Shown one piece after another: positions 22,251 through 32,259 of a stretch of DNA of 64,000 bases (position 1 is its first letter; every line of letters begins with the position of its first letter). The DNA is from Alopecurus myosuroides (Eukaryota; Streptophyta; Magnoliopsida; Poales; Poaceae). The translations under genes and the position numbers were made by a program. The notes below the pieces were generated by a model. It was not told the origin of the DNA. It searched no databases and saw only the letters and a list, made by a program, of their open reading frames with translations. Location of the stretch: assembly GCA_028641055.1 (NCBI GenBank), contig CM054060.1, forward strand, positions 242,820,833 to 242,884,832. The letters are read 5' to 3'.

Positions 22251-22312
22251 CCAGCCCAAGTGGCTAGCGCCTTGTGCGCGCAACCGCGGGGTCGCGGGTT
22301 CGACTCCCCCCC
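22251..22312 (+). repeat. tRNA-like (pol III A/B-box) sequence inside the LTR intron of element B
   Basis: AGCCCAAGTGG (22253-22263) resembles an A box and GGTTCGACTCC (22297-22307) fits the B-box consensus, at normal tRNA spacing. A C-run follows. It looks like a tRNA relic or the head of a tRNA-derived SINE. Element C has a related block at the same place in both LTRs. Confidence 0.6.
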
Positions 22313-23298
22313 CCCCCCGCGCGTTGGCCACAATCCTTTTTATTTTTTTATTTACAGATCCAGCACATCACTGTATTTCACACACAGGTCCTTGGATATT
22401 TATTCTAGGTCCCGGCAGATTTGTTTTAAGTCCCTAGCTGTGAAATAAATGGCAGATTAACCACCAAACTTTAAAAATGCCTAACTAATTAATTACAACT
22501 CCAAATTTAACATTTTTTATATGTTTTCAATACCAAATTTAATTGTCTATCTATCTATAACATTTGTTTTCTGTTTTGATTAGTTTAAATGCCTCCAAAT
22601 TTCAAATTCAAACAATTCATTTGAAATTTGATAAAATTCATAACTAATTCAATATTAATCCAAATCATACAAATAAAATATGTTTTCCATACCATTTTGA
22701 ACCACCAATTCAAATATAATTTTTGTTTTCTGTTTTGAATAATTAAAATTGCCTAAACAATTTAAATCTTGTTTAATTCAATTAAAACTTGTTTAATATT
22801 GTTTAATTCATAATTAAATAATCCTAACTCCTATTTCAATATTTGAAACATGTAATCCAACTAAAATTCGATGTTATTTTCAAATATAAACTTTGTTATT
22901 TGATTTGAATAATTTAAATGGTTGAAAACAACAAATACTTGTGTGTCACCTTTAAGGCACCCAAAATTCCCTAAATTAATAATAAAATTCTAAATTGCTA
23001 CACCCTATTTTAATTTGATTCTAATGTTGTTATTTTGCTGTTTTCCTTTTGCATGCATCATACTAAACCACTAGCACCTGTTGATTAGTTGGAAAACAAA
23101 TAATCTAACCAAAATTCATGGGCTTTTCATATGCAACTCAAAATTGCATATGTGTCCAATTAATTTGTGTTACCATGTCAACTAGTTTATTTTGATGCAC
23201 CCATTAACATGACATGCATCATCCCCATGTTTGTGCACTATGCCATGATATTGATTGTCTACCCTTTCTGCTTTGTCTGTTTGCTTCTTCTCGGTTAG

Positions 23299-23376
23299 AC
23301 GACGACGTTGAGACCGACGATCCTTACGACACCCCTTCTGAGGTTTTAGCTCAGTACCAGGCTACTGGGTTTGCAG
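23299..23376 (+). CDS. LTR-embedded gene of element B, middle exon (3' LTR)
   Basis: A 78-base exon bounded by TTCTTCTCGGTTAG and the GC-type donor GCAAGT. Both borders are phase 1. It encodes an acidic segment (DDDVETDD then PSEVLAQYQ). The same exon, of equal length and phase, is present in A (14064-14141) and both C LTRs (39959-40036, 50165-50242). No known domain; a transcriptional or nuclear role for an acidic protein would be speculation. Confidence 0.55.
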
Positions 23377-24572
23377 GCAAGTTATCACTCACATGAACCA
23401 CTGTGTTCCTTTCAACATTGGTTACCGATACTTTTCCGTTGTCTATTTCTGCTAGCCATATGTATCGTTGCTTCTGTTACGATCCTATCACATGATACCC
23501 TGAAACCATGATATTGCCTCAGCTCCACTCCTATCACCCCTTTGTTTGAGCCCGTGTCTTACTAGCATGCTTAGGTTGCTTTGCTCGAGTCTGTTACCCG
23601 TTATTTTCTGTTGTTACTACTATTATGTTCTGGGGGCTCGATGTTAATCAATCCACCTGTTATTAATAATATGCTGATAAGGCACCGGCAGGAGGCCCTT
23701 TGTGGTTTTGAGGCCTGCTAGTGTCGACCCTAATAGGAAAAGGGTCTTGTCTACTGATCCATGATGAGCGTGCTCACCGCATCCGGGTGGTAGTATGGAA
23801 CCCCCCTCGACTTTGACCTGATCCGCAGTTTGTCCGAAGAGCCACACTTAGTTCGGGAGTTCCATTTGCGCATAAGCATGAATGGGTCGCTCCCATGGTT
23901 ACTGTTGATGATGATGATGCATATAGGGCGAGGCCTGTGGTGCCGGGGGGGTGTGGTTTTCACCCCTGCGCTTAGGTTAGGTCGGACTGGCCGGGACCTT
24001 ATAGCTCCGTGGCTCCTAGGACAGGTTGTAGAGATGGTTCGAGTCGTGTCGAGTCCACCTGAGTTTTAGTTGGTGGCTCGAGTGTGTACGGGTACTGGAG
24101 CACACCCTGCAGGGATAAATCTTCTCGAGAAGCCGTGTTGTCCGCGGTTATGTGACGACTTGGTGAAAGTACTGGCTAACAAGTACTCAGAACAACTTAC
24201 ACCTAACTAATGTTAACTTGACTAGTAATAGACTTATTGACACAACAACTTGATCCATTATTCATTAATCCAACTGTGTGAGTTATCCTCGGATTGCTTC
24301 TTTGGATAAGGGGCGAGATCCAGGATGGGTTTGTTTGATGGTCAACAACAGTTGGATACGTTACGCTATCTTATCTCCTCTCTGTTAGCTGGAAGTGGTA
24401 GTGTTTCTGTAGTTGGTTAGCGCAGCCAGTTGCAGCATCTTTTATAACCCATTTCTTCCGTTGAACCCAAGGCATATGTGCTTGGTGTTGACGGGTTACA
24501 CTTTGGTGAACTGTGAGTCTTGCTTGCCAGTACGTTGTTGTACTGACCCCTTTGGGGCTGTGGTTTACGCAG

Positions 24573-24637
24573 ACGACGATTCCGAGGATCCCATGGAGGC
24601 TACTACGTGGAGTACGACGACGCTGTTGACGAGTAGA
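24573..24637 (+). pseudogene. LTR-embedded gene of element B, last exon (3' LTR), frameshifted
   Basis: Same exon as 15486-15550, but one C is missing near 24590, so the acidic reading frame and its normal TAG are lost in this copy. It is therefore a decayed version of the otherwise conserved exon. Confidence 0.5.
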
Positions 24638-25116
24638 TAGCGGACCCGGGCAGGATCCGAGACTTCGTGGATGGGCTCCGTTTTCCTTTCATTGCCGGCC
24701 TCTTAGGCCTATTTGGATTTGTCTATACTCAGACCTGTTGAATGCTTCCGCTGCTATGTAATGAATGTCATGTTGGGACATGTGTCCTCTGGATGATTGT
24801 ATTTGCTATTCTCTGCCTTAGTGAAGGCTATTTGCAATCTTATTTCAATCTTTTGTGTCTTAGAGATATGTTGTGGTATCATTCCGTTTAACGATGTTGA
24901 CGTACCATGTGTGATTGGTATGAAGTACGTCGACAGTAGTGCCTGTGGTCTCTAGTGGATAGTTTACATCGACGGTGGAATAGCAGGGCTTGTGTTGTCG
25001 CGCATAAGCGCAGGCCTACCAGGAAGCTGGGACGTGGGAGCAGTTATGCCCCATAATCCAAGCATCTGCTATCCAGTTCGGCCCGATGAGTATCCCCTAG
25101 AAACCAGGGTGCGACA

Positions 25117-26335
25117 TCAGATAGCTGCAGCGAAGGGAGCTTAAGGTGTAAATTCGCGTGGCTACTGAACTTAACTGAACTTTTCCTGTTTGCAGTTTCA
25201 GGTGCAGTCAACGAGGGCGGACAGAGAGCGGCCGGCGATCGATGCACCAAGTCGTCAGTCGTGGCTGCTCGTGCGGTCCGCCATGCGTGCGGATGGCCGG
25301 TGCTCGTGCGGGCCGCCGTGCGTGCGGATGCTGCGAGCAGCGAGGGGAGGAGGCGAACGAGGAAGGGAGAGGGGCGGAAGGCCAACGAGGCTCACCTCGA
25401 GGAGGAGGTCGGGGCGACTGTGGTGGCGACGGCGAGGTTGGCGGCGGTGGTCCGATGAGCTTCGGGGGAGACGGAGTGGACGGCGCGGAAGAGGGAGCCC
25501 GTGCGGTTCCGTTCCCGGCCCTAGAGCGGCCGGGCGGGCACCGTGGCGGCGGCGCCTCGCCGGAGAGGGAGGCGGTGAAGGTGGCCTTCGGTGGAGAGCG
25601 AGTACAGCGAGAGGGAGAGAGCGGGAGGAGAGCGGCGCGAGGGAGGAGAAGGGAGGAAGAAGGGATTAGGGTTAGGAGGAGGAGGATCGAGGTCTTAAGG
25701 GGGGAGGGGAGCTCGGGATCACCGTCCCCTCCTCTGTAACCGTTACGTGGCCACCATGGATGGTCTGCCGTACCGTACGGAGGTAGGAGACGAGTGGAGG
25801 GGGGTACCAGGCCTTTGGGCAGCTGGGCTGGCCCAAGTGGCTGGTTGCTCTACTCCCCCTCCTACTTTTCTTTTTATTCTTTTCTTCCTTTTTTTCAGAT
25901 TTGGGAAAAGGGAGAGAACAAATAGTTTTAGGGTTAGACAATTTGGAATAATTTTGTATTATTTTGTTTTTGTAACAACACATTAAAACAAACATTGTTT
26001 TCCAAAATAAATTTGATTGATGTTATTGTTTTGGAAATTAAATGATTTTAAGCAATTTTTGGTATCAGAAGAATAAATGAACCTAAGCCAAAAAATTAAG
26101 TTTTTGATAACAATTTTGGTGGAAACAATTGTTGGTTTGTTTTGTAGTTTTTTATTTGAAACAGGTAACATCACAAGTATGACAAATGATTTGAATGTTT
26201 TGTTTGGAATTTCATATAGAGAACAAATGGAACCAAATAGAAAACAAGTGCAAAGATGATGACATGATGCACTACTTGAATTAAACATGAAACAAAACAT
26301 TCTAGGGGGTAGATTTTCATACTTGGGATGTTACA
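25117..26335 (-). repeat. 5' LTR of element A, first 1219 bp, beyond element B
   Basis: Minus strand starts TGTAACATCCCAAG at 26335 and runs to TATCTGA at 25117, where B's LTR abuts. It aligns with positions 1-1219 of B's LTR (21020-22238) and includes the same GC-rich block and a donor-like GAG/GTGAGC. It is only about 80% like B here, much less than the coding regions of A and B, so this part of the LTR either evolves fast or belongs to another subfamily. TCTAG at 26336 would be A's target duplication copy. Confidence 0.8.
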
Positions 26336-26739
26336 TCTAGCATATTGAGTAAAAAGTGCTAAATATTGCTACTTGGCTAGTTTTTCAGAAACAAGTCTAA
26401 ATAGAAAACTCAAAGGAATACATCTAAATATTATTTTTCCATTTTGTTTTATTGATTCAAACAAAGCCAAACAGAATTGTTTGGTTGAAAGCAACATTTA
26501 TACAACACTTGGGATAAAAATTATCCAAATCATCATATGGGAAACATCACAGAAACAATAAGATTCATCAGGAAAAATTGATATTTGATTTTAAACAAAA
26601 TCTTGCTTGCATTGCATAGATACTCATGGTCTCATACATAATGTTGGTTTACAAAAGTGCATTAAAAAGTTTCTGTTGGCCCACAAAAATGGCTTCCTCC
26701 ACTATAGTGCAAGTGGTTCAAAATCTGGGGTGTGACATT
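26336..26739 (-). repeat. Fragment D': start of an LTR of the D family, minus strand
   Basis: Minus strand begins TGTCACACCCCAGATTTTG at 26739 and matches, inverted, the first 404 bp of the LTR at 56106-56509 (roughly 80%). The remainder of this LTR would lie on the other side of A, outside the window. A is therefore nested in D'. Confidence 0.8.
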
Positions 26740-27803
26740 TCTTTTCTGCAAATTTCTTCCAATAATTAACTGATGCACTTAAATAAGTCAAAACCTTATG
26801 ATATGTGGTGGAAAATTATTATTTACCATAAGAATTCACTGTTATAATTTTGAGATCATTTTGAGAAAGTTTGTAGAACAAACTTGAATTAATTTCAAAT
26901 TTGCCAGAAAATAAAATGATTTATTAAAAATAGTTAACCACTTCCAAAATTGATGGATATTTTCATTCATTCCTTATTTAGCATCAAGGGACCGTGATAA
27001 ATATTTCAAATCAATTTTATGAAGTTTGTAGAACAAACTTGTTTTACTTTTGGTTTACTTCTGTGGAGAAAAACAATGTTTTCAGGGCTTTAATCAATTC
27101 AATTTTTGGTTCCCTTTTTTTGGTGACCCTTATTTAACATAATGAAGCTTTGGTAAAGTTTTTAGCTCAAATGGAGAAAGTTTTCAGAAGTAACTTGTTT
27201 TGAGTTTTCACCTTCTGGCATTTTTGGCATTTTTCAAGTAATAAGGCATTTGTTTTTCTCCAACCAAACCTTGCAAAAATAAAGTGGAGGCTTGTAATAA
27301 AAAGTTAACATACGCCACCCCTTATGTTTTTAAATTTGCTAAGTTTTGAAAATAGTTGAATTCAAAATTGGGTGAGCACTTTTGAATGCCTTTTTCTTTT
27401 ATTAACTTTTGGAATTTTTCCAAAGTTTTCACAACTTCCAAAGTCAATCTTGGAACTCCCTCAACAATTTGGAAGATCACAAAATAGTTTTGTTTTGCCC
27501 TTTGAGAAAATTCAATTTAATAAAAAAATTGCAAGGATGGAATTTGAACAATATGTTGAATATTTTTATGAGTGCTGCTGCCACCTTTGTAGTTTGTTTT
27601 CAACATTTGCCTTAGTTGATACTTTTTTTCTTTTGGAGTTTCTTATTTGAGAAATTGAATTAATAAAGATATAGAGTTTCTGACTTTTCAGTTCTCGTAT
27701 TTTGTCAAGTTAAGATGGATGCTTATGATGCATGAAGAAAGAAAAAGTGAAAAATTTACCCAAATTTCGTAGTAGCTTTCTGTAGTAGGCTAGGGCTGTT
27801 ACA
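26740..27803 (-). repeat. Fragment E: LTR start, minus strand, interrupted by D'
   Basis: AT-rich sequence whose right end reads GGGCTGTTACA, i.e. TGTAACAGCCC on the minus strand, a typical Tekay-like LTR start, followed directly by Athila internal sequence at 27804. No coding region is seen in it. The family is not identified, and the call as an LTR rests on the terminal motif and on its abrupt borders. Confidence 0.6.
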
Positions 27804-28376
27804 CATTCCCAAACTCTCCAATTTAAGGATGACATCCTCCACAAGAAAGATATAGAGGGGACTAAGATGGAGGGAAATGAGAAGACAAGGCTTGAAGAAC
27901 TGGAGCACAAAGTGTTCAAGTACATGAAGATGGTGGAACGTGGAGTGGAAGTGAATCATCGCATAATTTTAGATCTCATCGATGATCACCGCAAATAAAC
28001 AGGGTCTCTATGAGAGAAAGTCAACCTACTATAGAAAGAAACATCACATATTCAAGCAACTATTTTATGGTGTGCAAATACAAAACTGTGAGTATGAGTT
28101 GAGATTCAAGCGTATGAGCTTTGGTGCAAATTTCAAGACCCTGGAAACTAATTCATCCTTCGGTGATGGGAAGCCATTACCTTGCAAATTTTATGAGGAA
28201 GAAGTTGAATACGCATCATCAAATAATCAAGCTTAATTATCATGAGTAACAACACTCCCTTGGCTTGGTCCAAGCTTGGGGGAGTTGCCCCGGTATCACT
28301 ATTATTACTTTTATTATTAGAGTCGTGTGTCTTATCATGGTTAGAGAGGTTATCATATAGTATGGCTGTTTTCATG
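27804..28376 (+). mobile_element. Athila-type gypsy element, 3' internal fragment 1
   Basis: This stretch carries the GCTTGGGGGAGTTGCCCCGG block (28273-28292) and the preceding short coding remnant typical of the region downstream of pol in Triticeae Athila elements. A 43-codon remnant from ATG 27867 reads MEGNEKTRLEELEHKVFKYM and then coiled-coil-like sequence. No complete gene survives. The fragment is cut on the left by LTR E and on the right by a LINE. Confidence 0.7.
28364..28376. repeat. Target-site duplication of the LINE, left copy
   Basis: GGCTGTTTTCATG here and again at 29457-29469; two following T's may extend it to 15 bases. This defines both ends of the LINE. Confidence 0.9.
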
Positions 28377-29456
28377 TTTTTTTTGAAACATTTTCTACTG
28401 CAGGGGAGTCCCCCACAACCCTTTATTGCCAACCAAGAGTGTTACAGTTACAGATATGTACAAAAATACATGGAATAGACTAAGGTAGTCTAGCCCAGTC
28501 TATCTAATTTAAGGACTTAATCCATAAAGCTAAGTCAGCAGCCACAGAAGCACTCAACCTATGCTTAAGCATAAGGAGATCTAACAAGAGCCCACTTTCC
28601 ATCCCATAAAGGAATGTCTTTCCGATTTAAAAATGACTCCATTCCTCTGCTTCCAAATATTCCAGCATGCAAGAATCACTATCTCAGTGAAACAAGGTCC
28701 TTTGAAAGAATTTTTTGCAAGCGTAAGATTTTGCACAAGTGTGTTATCACTCCAGCTGATTTGCATATAGTTCCAAATCCGAGAGCTAAAAACACATTGA
28801 AAGAACAGATGGATCCAATCCTCATGGCAGTGTGTGCAACAAAGAACACAGTGATCAGTGCCTTCAATCTTCCAATTCCTTCGCTTGATCATATCCTTTG
28901 TATTAATCCTATCCTTGAGAATCAACCAAGCAAAGAATTTATGCTTTGACATGCATTTGGATTTCTAGATCCATTTTGCAGGCCCATCAGGAGGCAAATG
29001 AGCAAATTGTAGTTGGTAGAATTTACTTGGGGTATAAACCCCTTTATTGAAATTGCATCTCCAACTGTCCTCACTCTCAGTCAACTGAACATTAGCCATA
29101 ATGACTAGCAGATCAGTATACTCCTCGAAAGCTTCATTTGAGAACGGCAAATGAAAAGCATCCGAGAGATCTGTCATCATTAATAAATCTCTTATTGAGG
29201 ACAAAGGGTCTTTGACAAAGGAGAATAATCTCGGGAATTTTAGTGCCAAAGGTTGTCCTATCCAAGAATCTTTCCAGAAAAGCCCAGTAAATCCATTTCC
29301 CATAATGCAAGAAGATAAAGAGCACCAAGTATCAGCTAGTTGCATAACACCTCTCCACCAGAAAGAACCACAGGAAGTCACAGCATGTGGTACTGACTGA
29401 AAATAATAGGCATTCTTGACTAAATGGACCCAAGGGATATCCATAGAGTTATAGAA
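28377..29456 (-). mobile_element. 5'-truncated LINE (non-LTR retrotransposon), minus strand
   Basis: A stretch of T's at 28377-28384 is the short poly(A) tail on the minus strand. Target duplications of 13-15 bp flank the element. Only the last 1.08 kb remains, as usual for LINE copies that were incompletely reverse-transcribed. It is inserted in the internal region of the Athila element. Confidence 0.9.
28581..29456 (-). pseudogene. LINE ORF2 C-terminal end (reverse-transcriptase zinc-binding region), broken
   Basis: The minus strand encodes the region following the LINE reverse transcriptase, with FWWRGVMQLADTW, FWKDSWIG and then the zf-RVT domain: KFFAWLILKDRINTKD, CVLCCTHCHEDWIHLFFQC and a conserved W-x-IWKQRN near the end. 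An in-frame TAG at 28967-28965 replaces an expected Trp between the two halves. This domain follows the polymerase domain in plant L1-type LINEs. The polymerase itself is missing. Confidence 0.88.
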
Positions 29457-29471
29457 GGCTGTTTTCATGTT

Positions 29472-30117
29472 GGGCAATAACTCCTGTATAAGTGAATCTT
29501 TGTATCCGTAGGTGCGAGTTTTCCCATGATGAAATATTGATATAAAGTCTTCTTCTTACTTAGTTGCACTATATGTTCTATTCATAGCATTATTCTCGCA
29601 TGCTTGTCTTGTGATTAGTAGTGATCTCAAGGTGGGTATAGTAGCAAAATTTTATTGAGTATTGGAAAACATAGACTTGGTCATAGAAACAACACTTAGA
29701 GACTTAGAACAAATAAGTGAGAATTCACATGCATATATATTACCCCATAGATCTTTTATTCCTGCAAAACCTTCATGTTTATGTTCTTATGATTGATGTG
29801 TTATGCTGACAAGGAAGAAAATTGCAATACCTCATGTTGTATATCATTGCATGGTTTTATATATCTGTTTGCATCTCTCAACTTTGTATGTTTGCTACAA
29901 ATCCTTTGCTAGCCAAAAACCTTGTACTGAGTATGATTAGTACTCATGCATCCAAATACCTGAACCAAAAACCAACCACAAGTTTCCACCATACCTCCCT
30001 ATATGTGGCGTTTCACCGCCACTCCAAGTAAATTTCTCGTGTGCTACCTTTAAAACCTTCAAAATATCAAACTTGTTTTGTGTCCCTCTTTTAGCTCTCG
30101 AGGGAGTAGTTTAAAGT
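29472..30117 (+). mobile_element. Athila-type element, 3' internal fragment 2 (non-coding)
   Basis: Non-coding AT-rich sequence continuing the Athila internal region, with the TTGCTAGCC and TACTCATGCATCCAAATA motifs that precede the polypurine tract in Triticeae Athila elements. It is interrupted at 30118 by F and resumes at 53258. AAAGT at 30113-30117 is F's target duplication, left copy. Confidence 0.7.
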
Positions 30118-31160
30118 TGATGCAACCCAACCTATTCTACCAAGCTCTCCATTGACACCCATTGGTCATATTGACAAGATCACGTGCAAAGGCGATGCAA
30201 GAAAAGATGAACTCACTCCTCTCTCTCTACACATTTGATGACTTGGTGAATAGTGCGCTACCTCATGCAAAGACCCTATGTGTGCTCAGGTTTGATCCCC
30301 CAAAGGAGCCCCAAGACGGAGCCCAAGGAGTTCGAGAAGATGCCCAAAAACGTGTCCAAGGAGTTCGTGAAGATGGACTAGAAGAAGGCCCTGAAGAAGA
30401 AGAAGAAGAAAAGGAGGAAAAAGTAAGGTGCAGGAAACCCGGCCTGCAGCCCGGCACCCCAACAGAGTCGGCCGACCTGCTACCCGGCCTAGGCCGGCGT
30501 TCCTACACGCCCTCAATTCGCCCCCCTGCCCGAACCGGCCGGCCTCCAGCCTGGCCTAGGACGGCCTTCCTGCAACCAAAGACGGGCACCCCACCGAAAA
30601 AGCCGACCTCCCGGCCCAGCCAGGTCGGCCCCCAGGCTGGCTTTCTTACAACTTGTGAAAATGGGATTATTCCCGTGTGATTCCCCTACCTACCCCTAGA
30701 CTATAAATAGACCCCCTTGGCTTCAGATCTAGGTTAGAGATGAATTGAGATTTGTGCTTTTCTCCCCTAAGTTCCTCTTGTGAGGCTACTCCTTAGATGT
30801 GTATCTAGGAACGAATCAAGGCTACTCCAATCTACGTGATTTGGATCGCATCAATATTTCCTTGAGTGAGATAGTATTTCCCCTTTGGATACAACTAGAC
30901 ACTTCCCAATCTCTCTCGCCGTGAAGGTGAAGAGGGTTCAATCAGAGTAAGTTTGACTTGAACCAAGAGATTCGTAGGCTACCCCTGCGGCTTGTTGATG
31001 GATTCTTTGATCGGTAGGGTTTTCTAGTTATTGGTTACCCTTGTTTCCCCATGAATCCCCCTTGTGTTGTTCCTCGTGTTCTTCGTTCTTCCACTCGCGT
31101 TCTTCGTGTTCCTGGTCAATCCGTGAAGATCGGGACAACCAAGAGGTTTAACCCTCATCA
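30118..31160 (+). repeat. 5' LTR of element F (1043 bp)
   Basis: It begins TGATGCAACCCAAC and ends CCCTCATCA, with a TGATG/CATCA inverted terminus. A copy of the polyprotein tail reading frame (TRSRAKAMQ, near 30174) lies at its start. A CCGG-rich repetitive block at 30420-30650 and a TATA box at 30702 follow. Confidence 0.88.
30702..30710 (+). promoter_or_regulatory. TATA box in F 5' LTR
   Basis: TATAAATAG, repeated identically at 52757-52765 in the 3' LTR; transcription would begin about 30 bases on. Confidence 0.8.
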
Positions 31161-31162
31161 TC

Positions 31163-31176
31163 TAGTATCAAGAGCT
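31163..31176 (+). promoter_or_regulatory. Degenerate primer binding site of element F
   Basis: TAGTATCAAGAGC lies two bases after the LTR end and differs from the tRNA-Met consensus TGGTATCAGAGC by one substitution and one inserted base. It is probably decayed. Confidence 0.65.
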
Positions 31177-32259
31177 AGTTTCCCCCGAATTTGACCTCCC
31201 CATACCCCCTTTCCACCATGTATTTTCTCTCCCATCCCTAAATTCGACAATTTACACCAAAACTAGACTCAAAACGGATTTTGTCCAATCTGCCAGTTTG
31301 TTGAGTTTTTAGTGGATTTGATATGGGGATTTGTTGCTTAAGACTATTTTCAACCTTTTATTCAGACACTTTTCCAAATTTGTCCATGATTTTTTCTTGA
31401 TTATGAAGCAATTTGTTTTCTTTGCCGTTGTTGTTCTGATTTGAGTGATTCAAAGTCCTTCGCAAATCCCCAACATCATCTACAACACCACATCAACCTA
31501 TCGACACGACATCGACAACCACCGGCCACAAGTCCGCGATCATCAATCAGCTAGGTATAACTTTCTTCCGCTTGAACTTGCCCCTCATTTGCGTACCTTG
31601 CCCATTCGGAATTTCTCTTTTATATTTCTTGGCATTGCACTAGCGGCACCGAGAGTGCGTGTTTGGCACTTGTGAGAGCTTATTTTCGATTCGTCTTGGC
31701 ATTTTAGAAAAATAAAAATAAGTGAAAAAGATATAAAAAGAGAGAGAGAGAAAGAAAGATCGATGCCAAGTGCTATCCATTGTAGGAGCGACTAGCTTCA
31801 CGAGAAAATTAGAAAGAGTGACCAGTTTCCCATTGGTGCAAATCTAGTTGCCATTTCAAAATTTGCAATTTGAGCTAGCGCCCTCCGTGGTGTTGGTGTG
31901 GCGTTGAGCATAGTCTTCGTTAGGAACATTTCATATCCTCTCGTCCATTGGCCACACTAAGCCCATTAATCATTTGTGTGTGTGTGCTCCTTTGTTTACT
32001 CCTCTTGTGGATTTTGGTTCTTTGTAACTTATCATCGTAGTTCATTTCTACTTTTAACAAAAAACTTTTCATCGAATTTGTTTGATTTTTCCTGCCACTT
32101 TCCTAACCCATTTGAGATCCACATAAATTGTGTGTGTCGTTGGTTGTCCTTCGGGTATATTTTGTCAATTCGTACGCTCTCACTAAAAACTCTTTGCCTT
32201 AGGCAATGTAAGAGTTGTTAATATATAACCACATTTGATGCCTCAATTGCTTCTTTGAG
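31177..32259 (+). other. Leader of element F (non-coding)
   Basis: AT-rich leader without a supported ORF. It contains a GA-rich simple repeat at about 31738-31760. Long leaders are usual for this branch. Confidence 0.6.

Larger units (their letters stand above)
14363..25116 (+). mobile_element. Element B: Tekay/Del-type chromovirus, plus strand, 5' LTR truncated
   Basis: Parts in order: truncated 5' LTR (14363-16030), primer site, gag-pol with chromodomain (broken), polypurine tract, complete 3' LTR (21020-25116). The shared 1668 bp of the two LTRs differ at only about ten places plus one single-base gap by eye, so the insertion is fairly recent. It sits inside the 5' LTR of element A in the opposite orientation. 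The left target-site copy was lost by deletion; the right one would be TCAGA at 25117. Confidence 0.87.
21020..25116 (+). repeat. 3' LTR of element B (4097 bp)
   Basis: It starts TGTAACATCCCAAG and ends GGTGCGACA. Its build resembles a whole plant gene: AT-rich U3; a GC-rich block (21650-22150) with a TAACCCTAATCCC motif often seen near grass transcription starts; a consensus donor CACG/GTGAGC at 21983; an AT-rich intron-like stretch (22300-23290) containing a tRNA-like sequence; two small exons (23299-23376 and 24573-24637); and a 3' end resembling an untranslated region with a TGTAATGAATGT motif. LTRs of 4 kb are long even for the Tekay/Del branch. Confidence 0.9.

Noticed and set aside
22232..22312. 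A functional nuclear tRNA gene in element B's LTR
   Set aside because: Only A- and B-box-like words are present; I could not form a full cloverleaf with a proper acceptor stem and anticodon arm.
26740..27803. A host gene in the AT-rich stretch (short ORFs at 27372-27650)
   Set aside because: The frames are short and low-complexity with no splice or domain support; the stretch ends in an LTR-type terminus.
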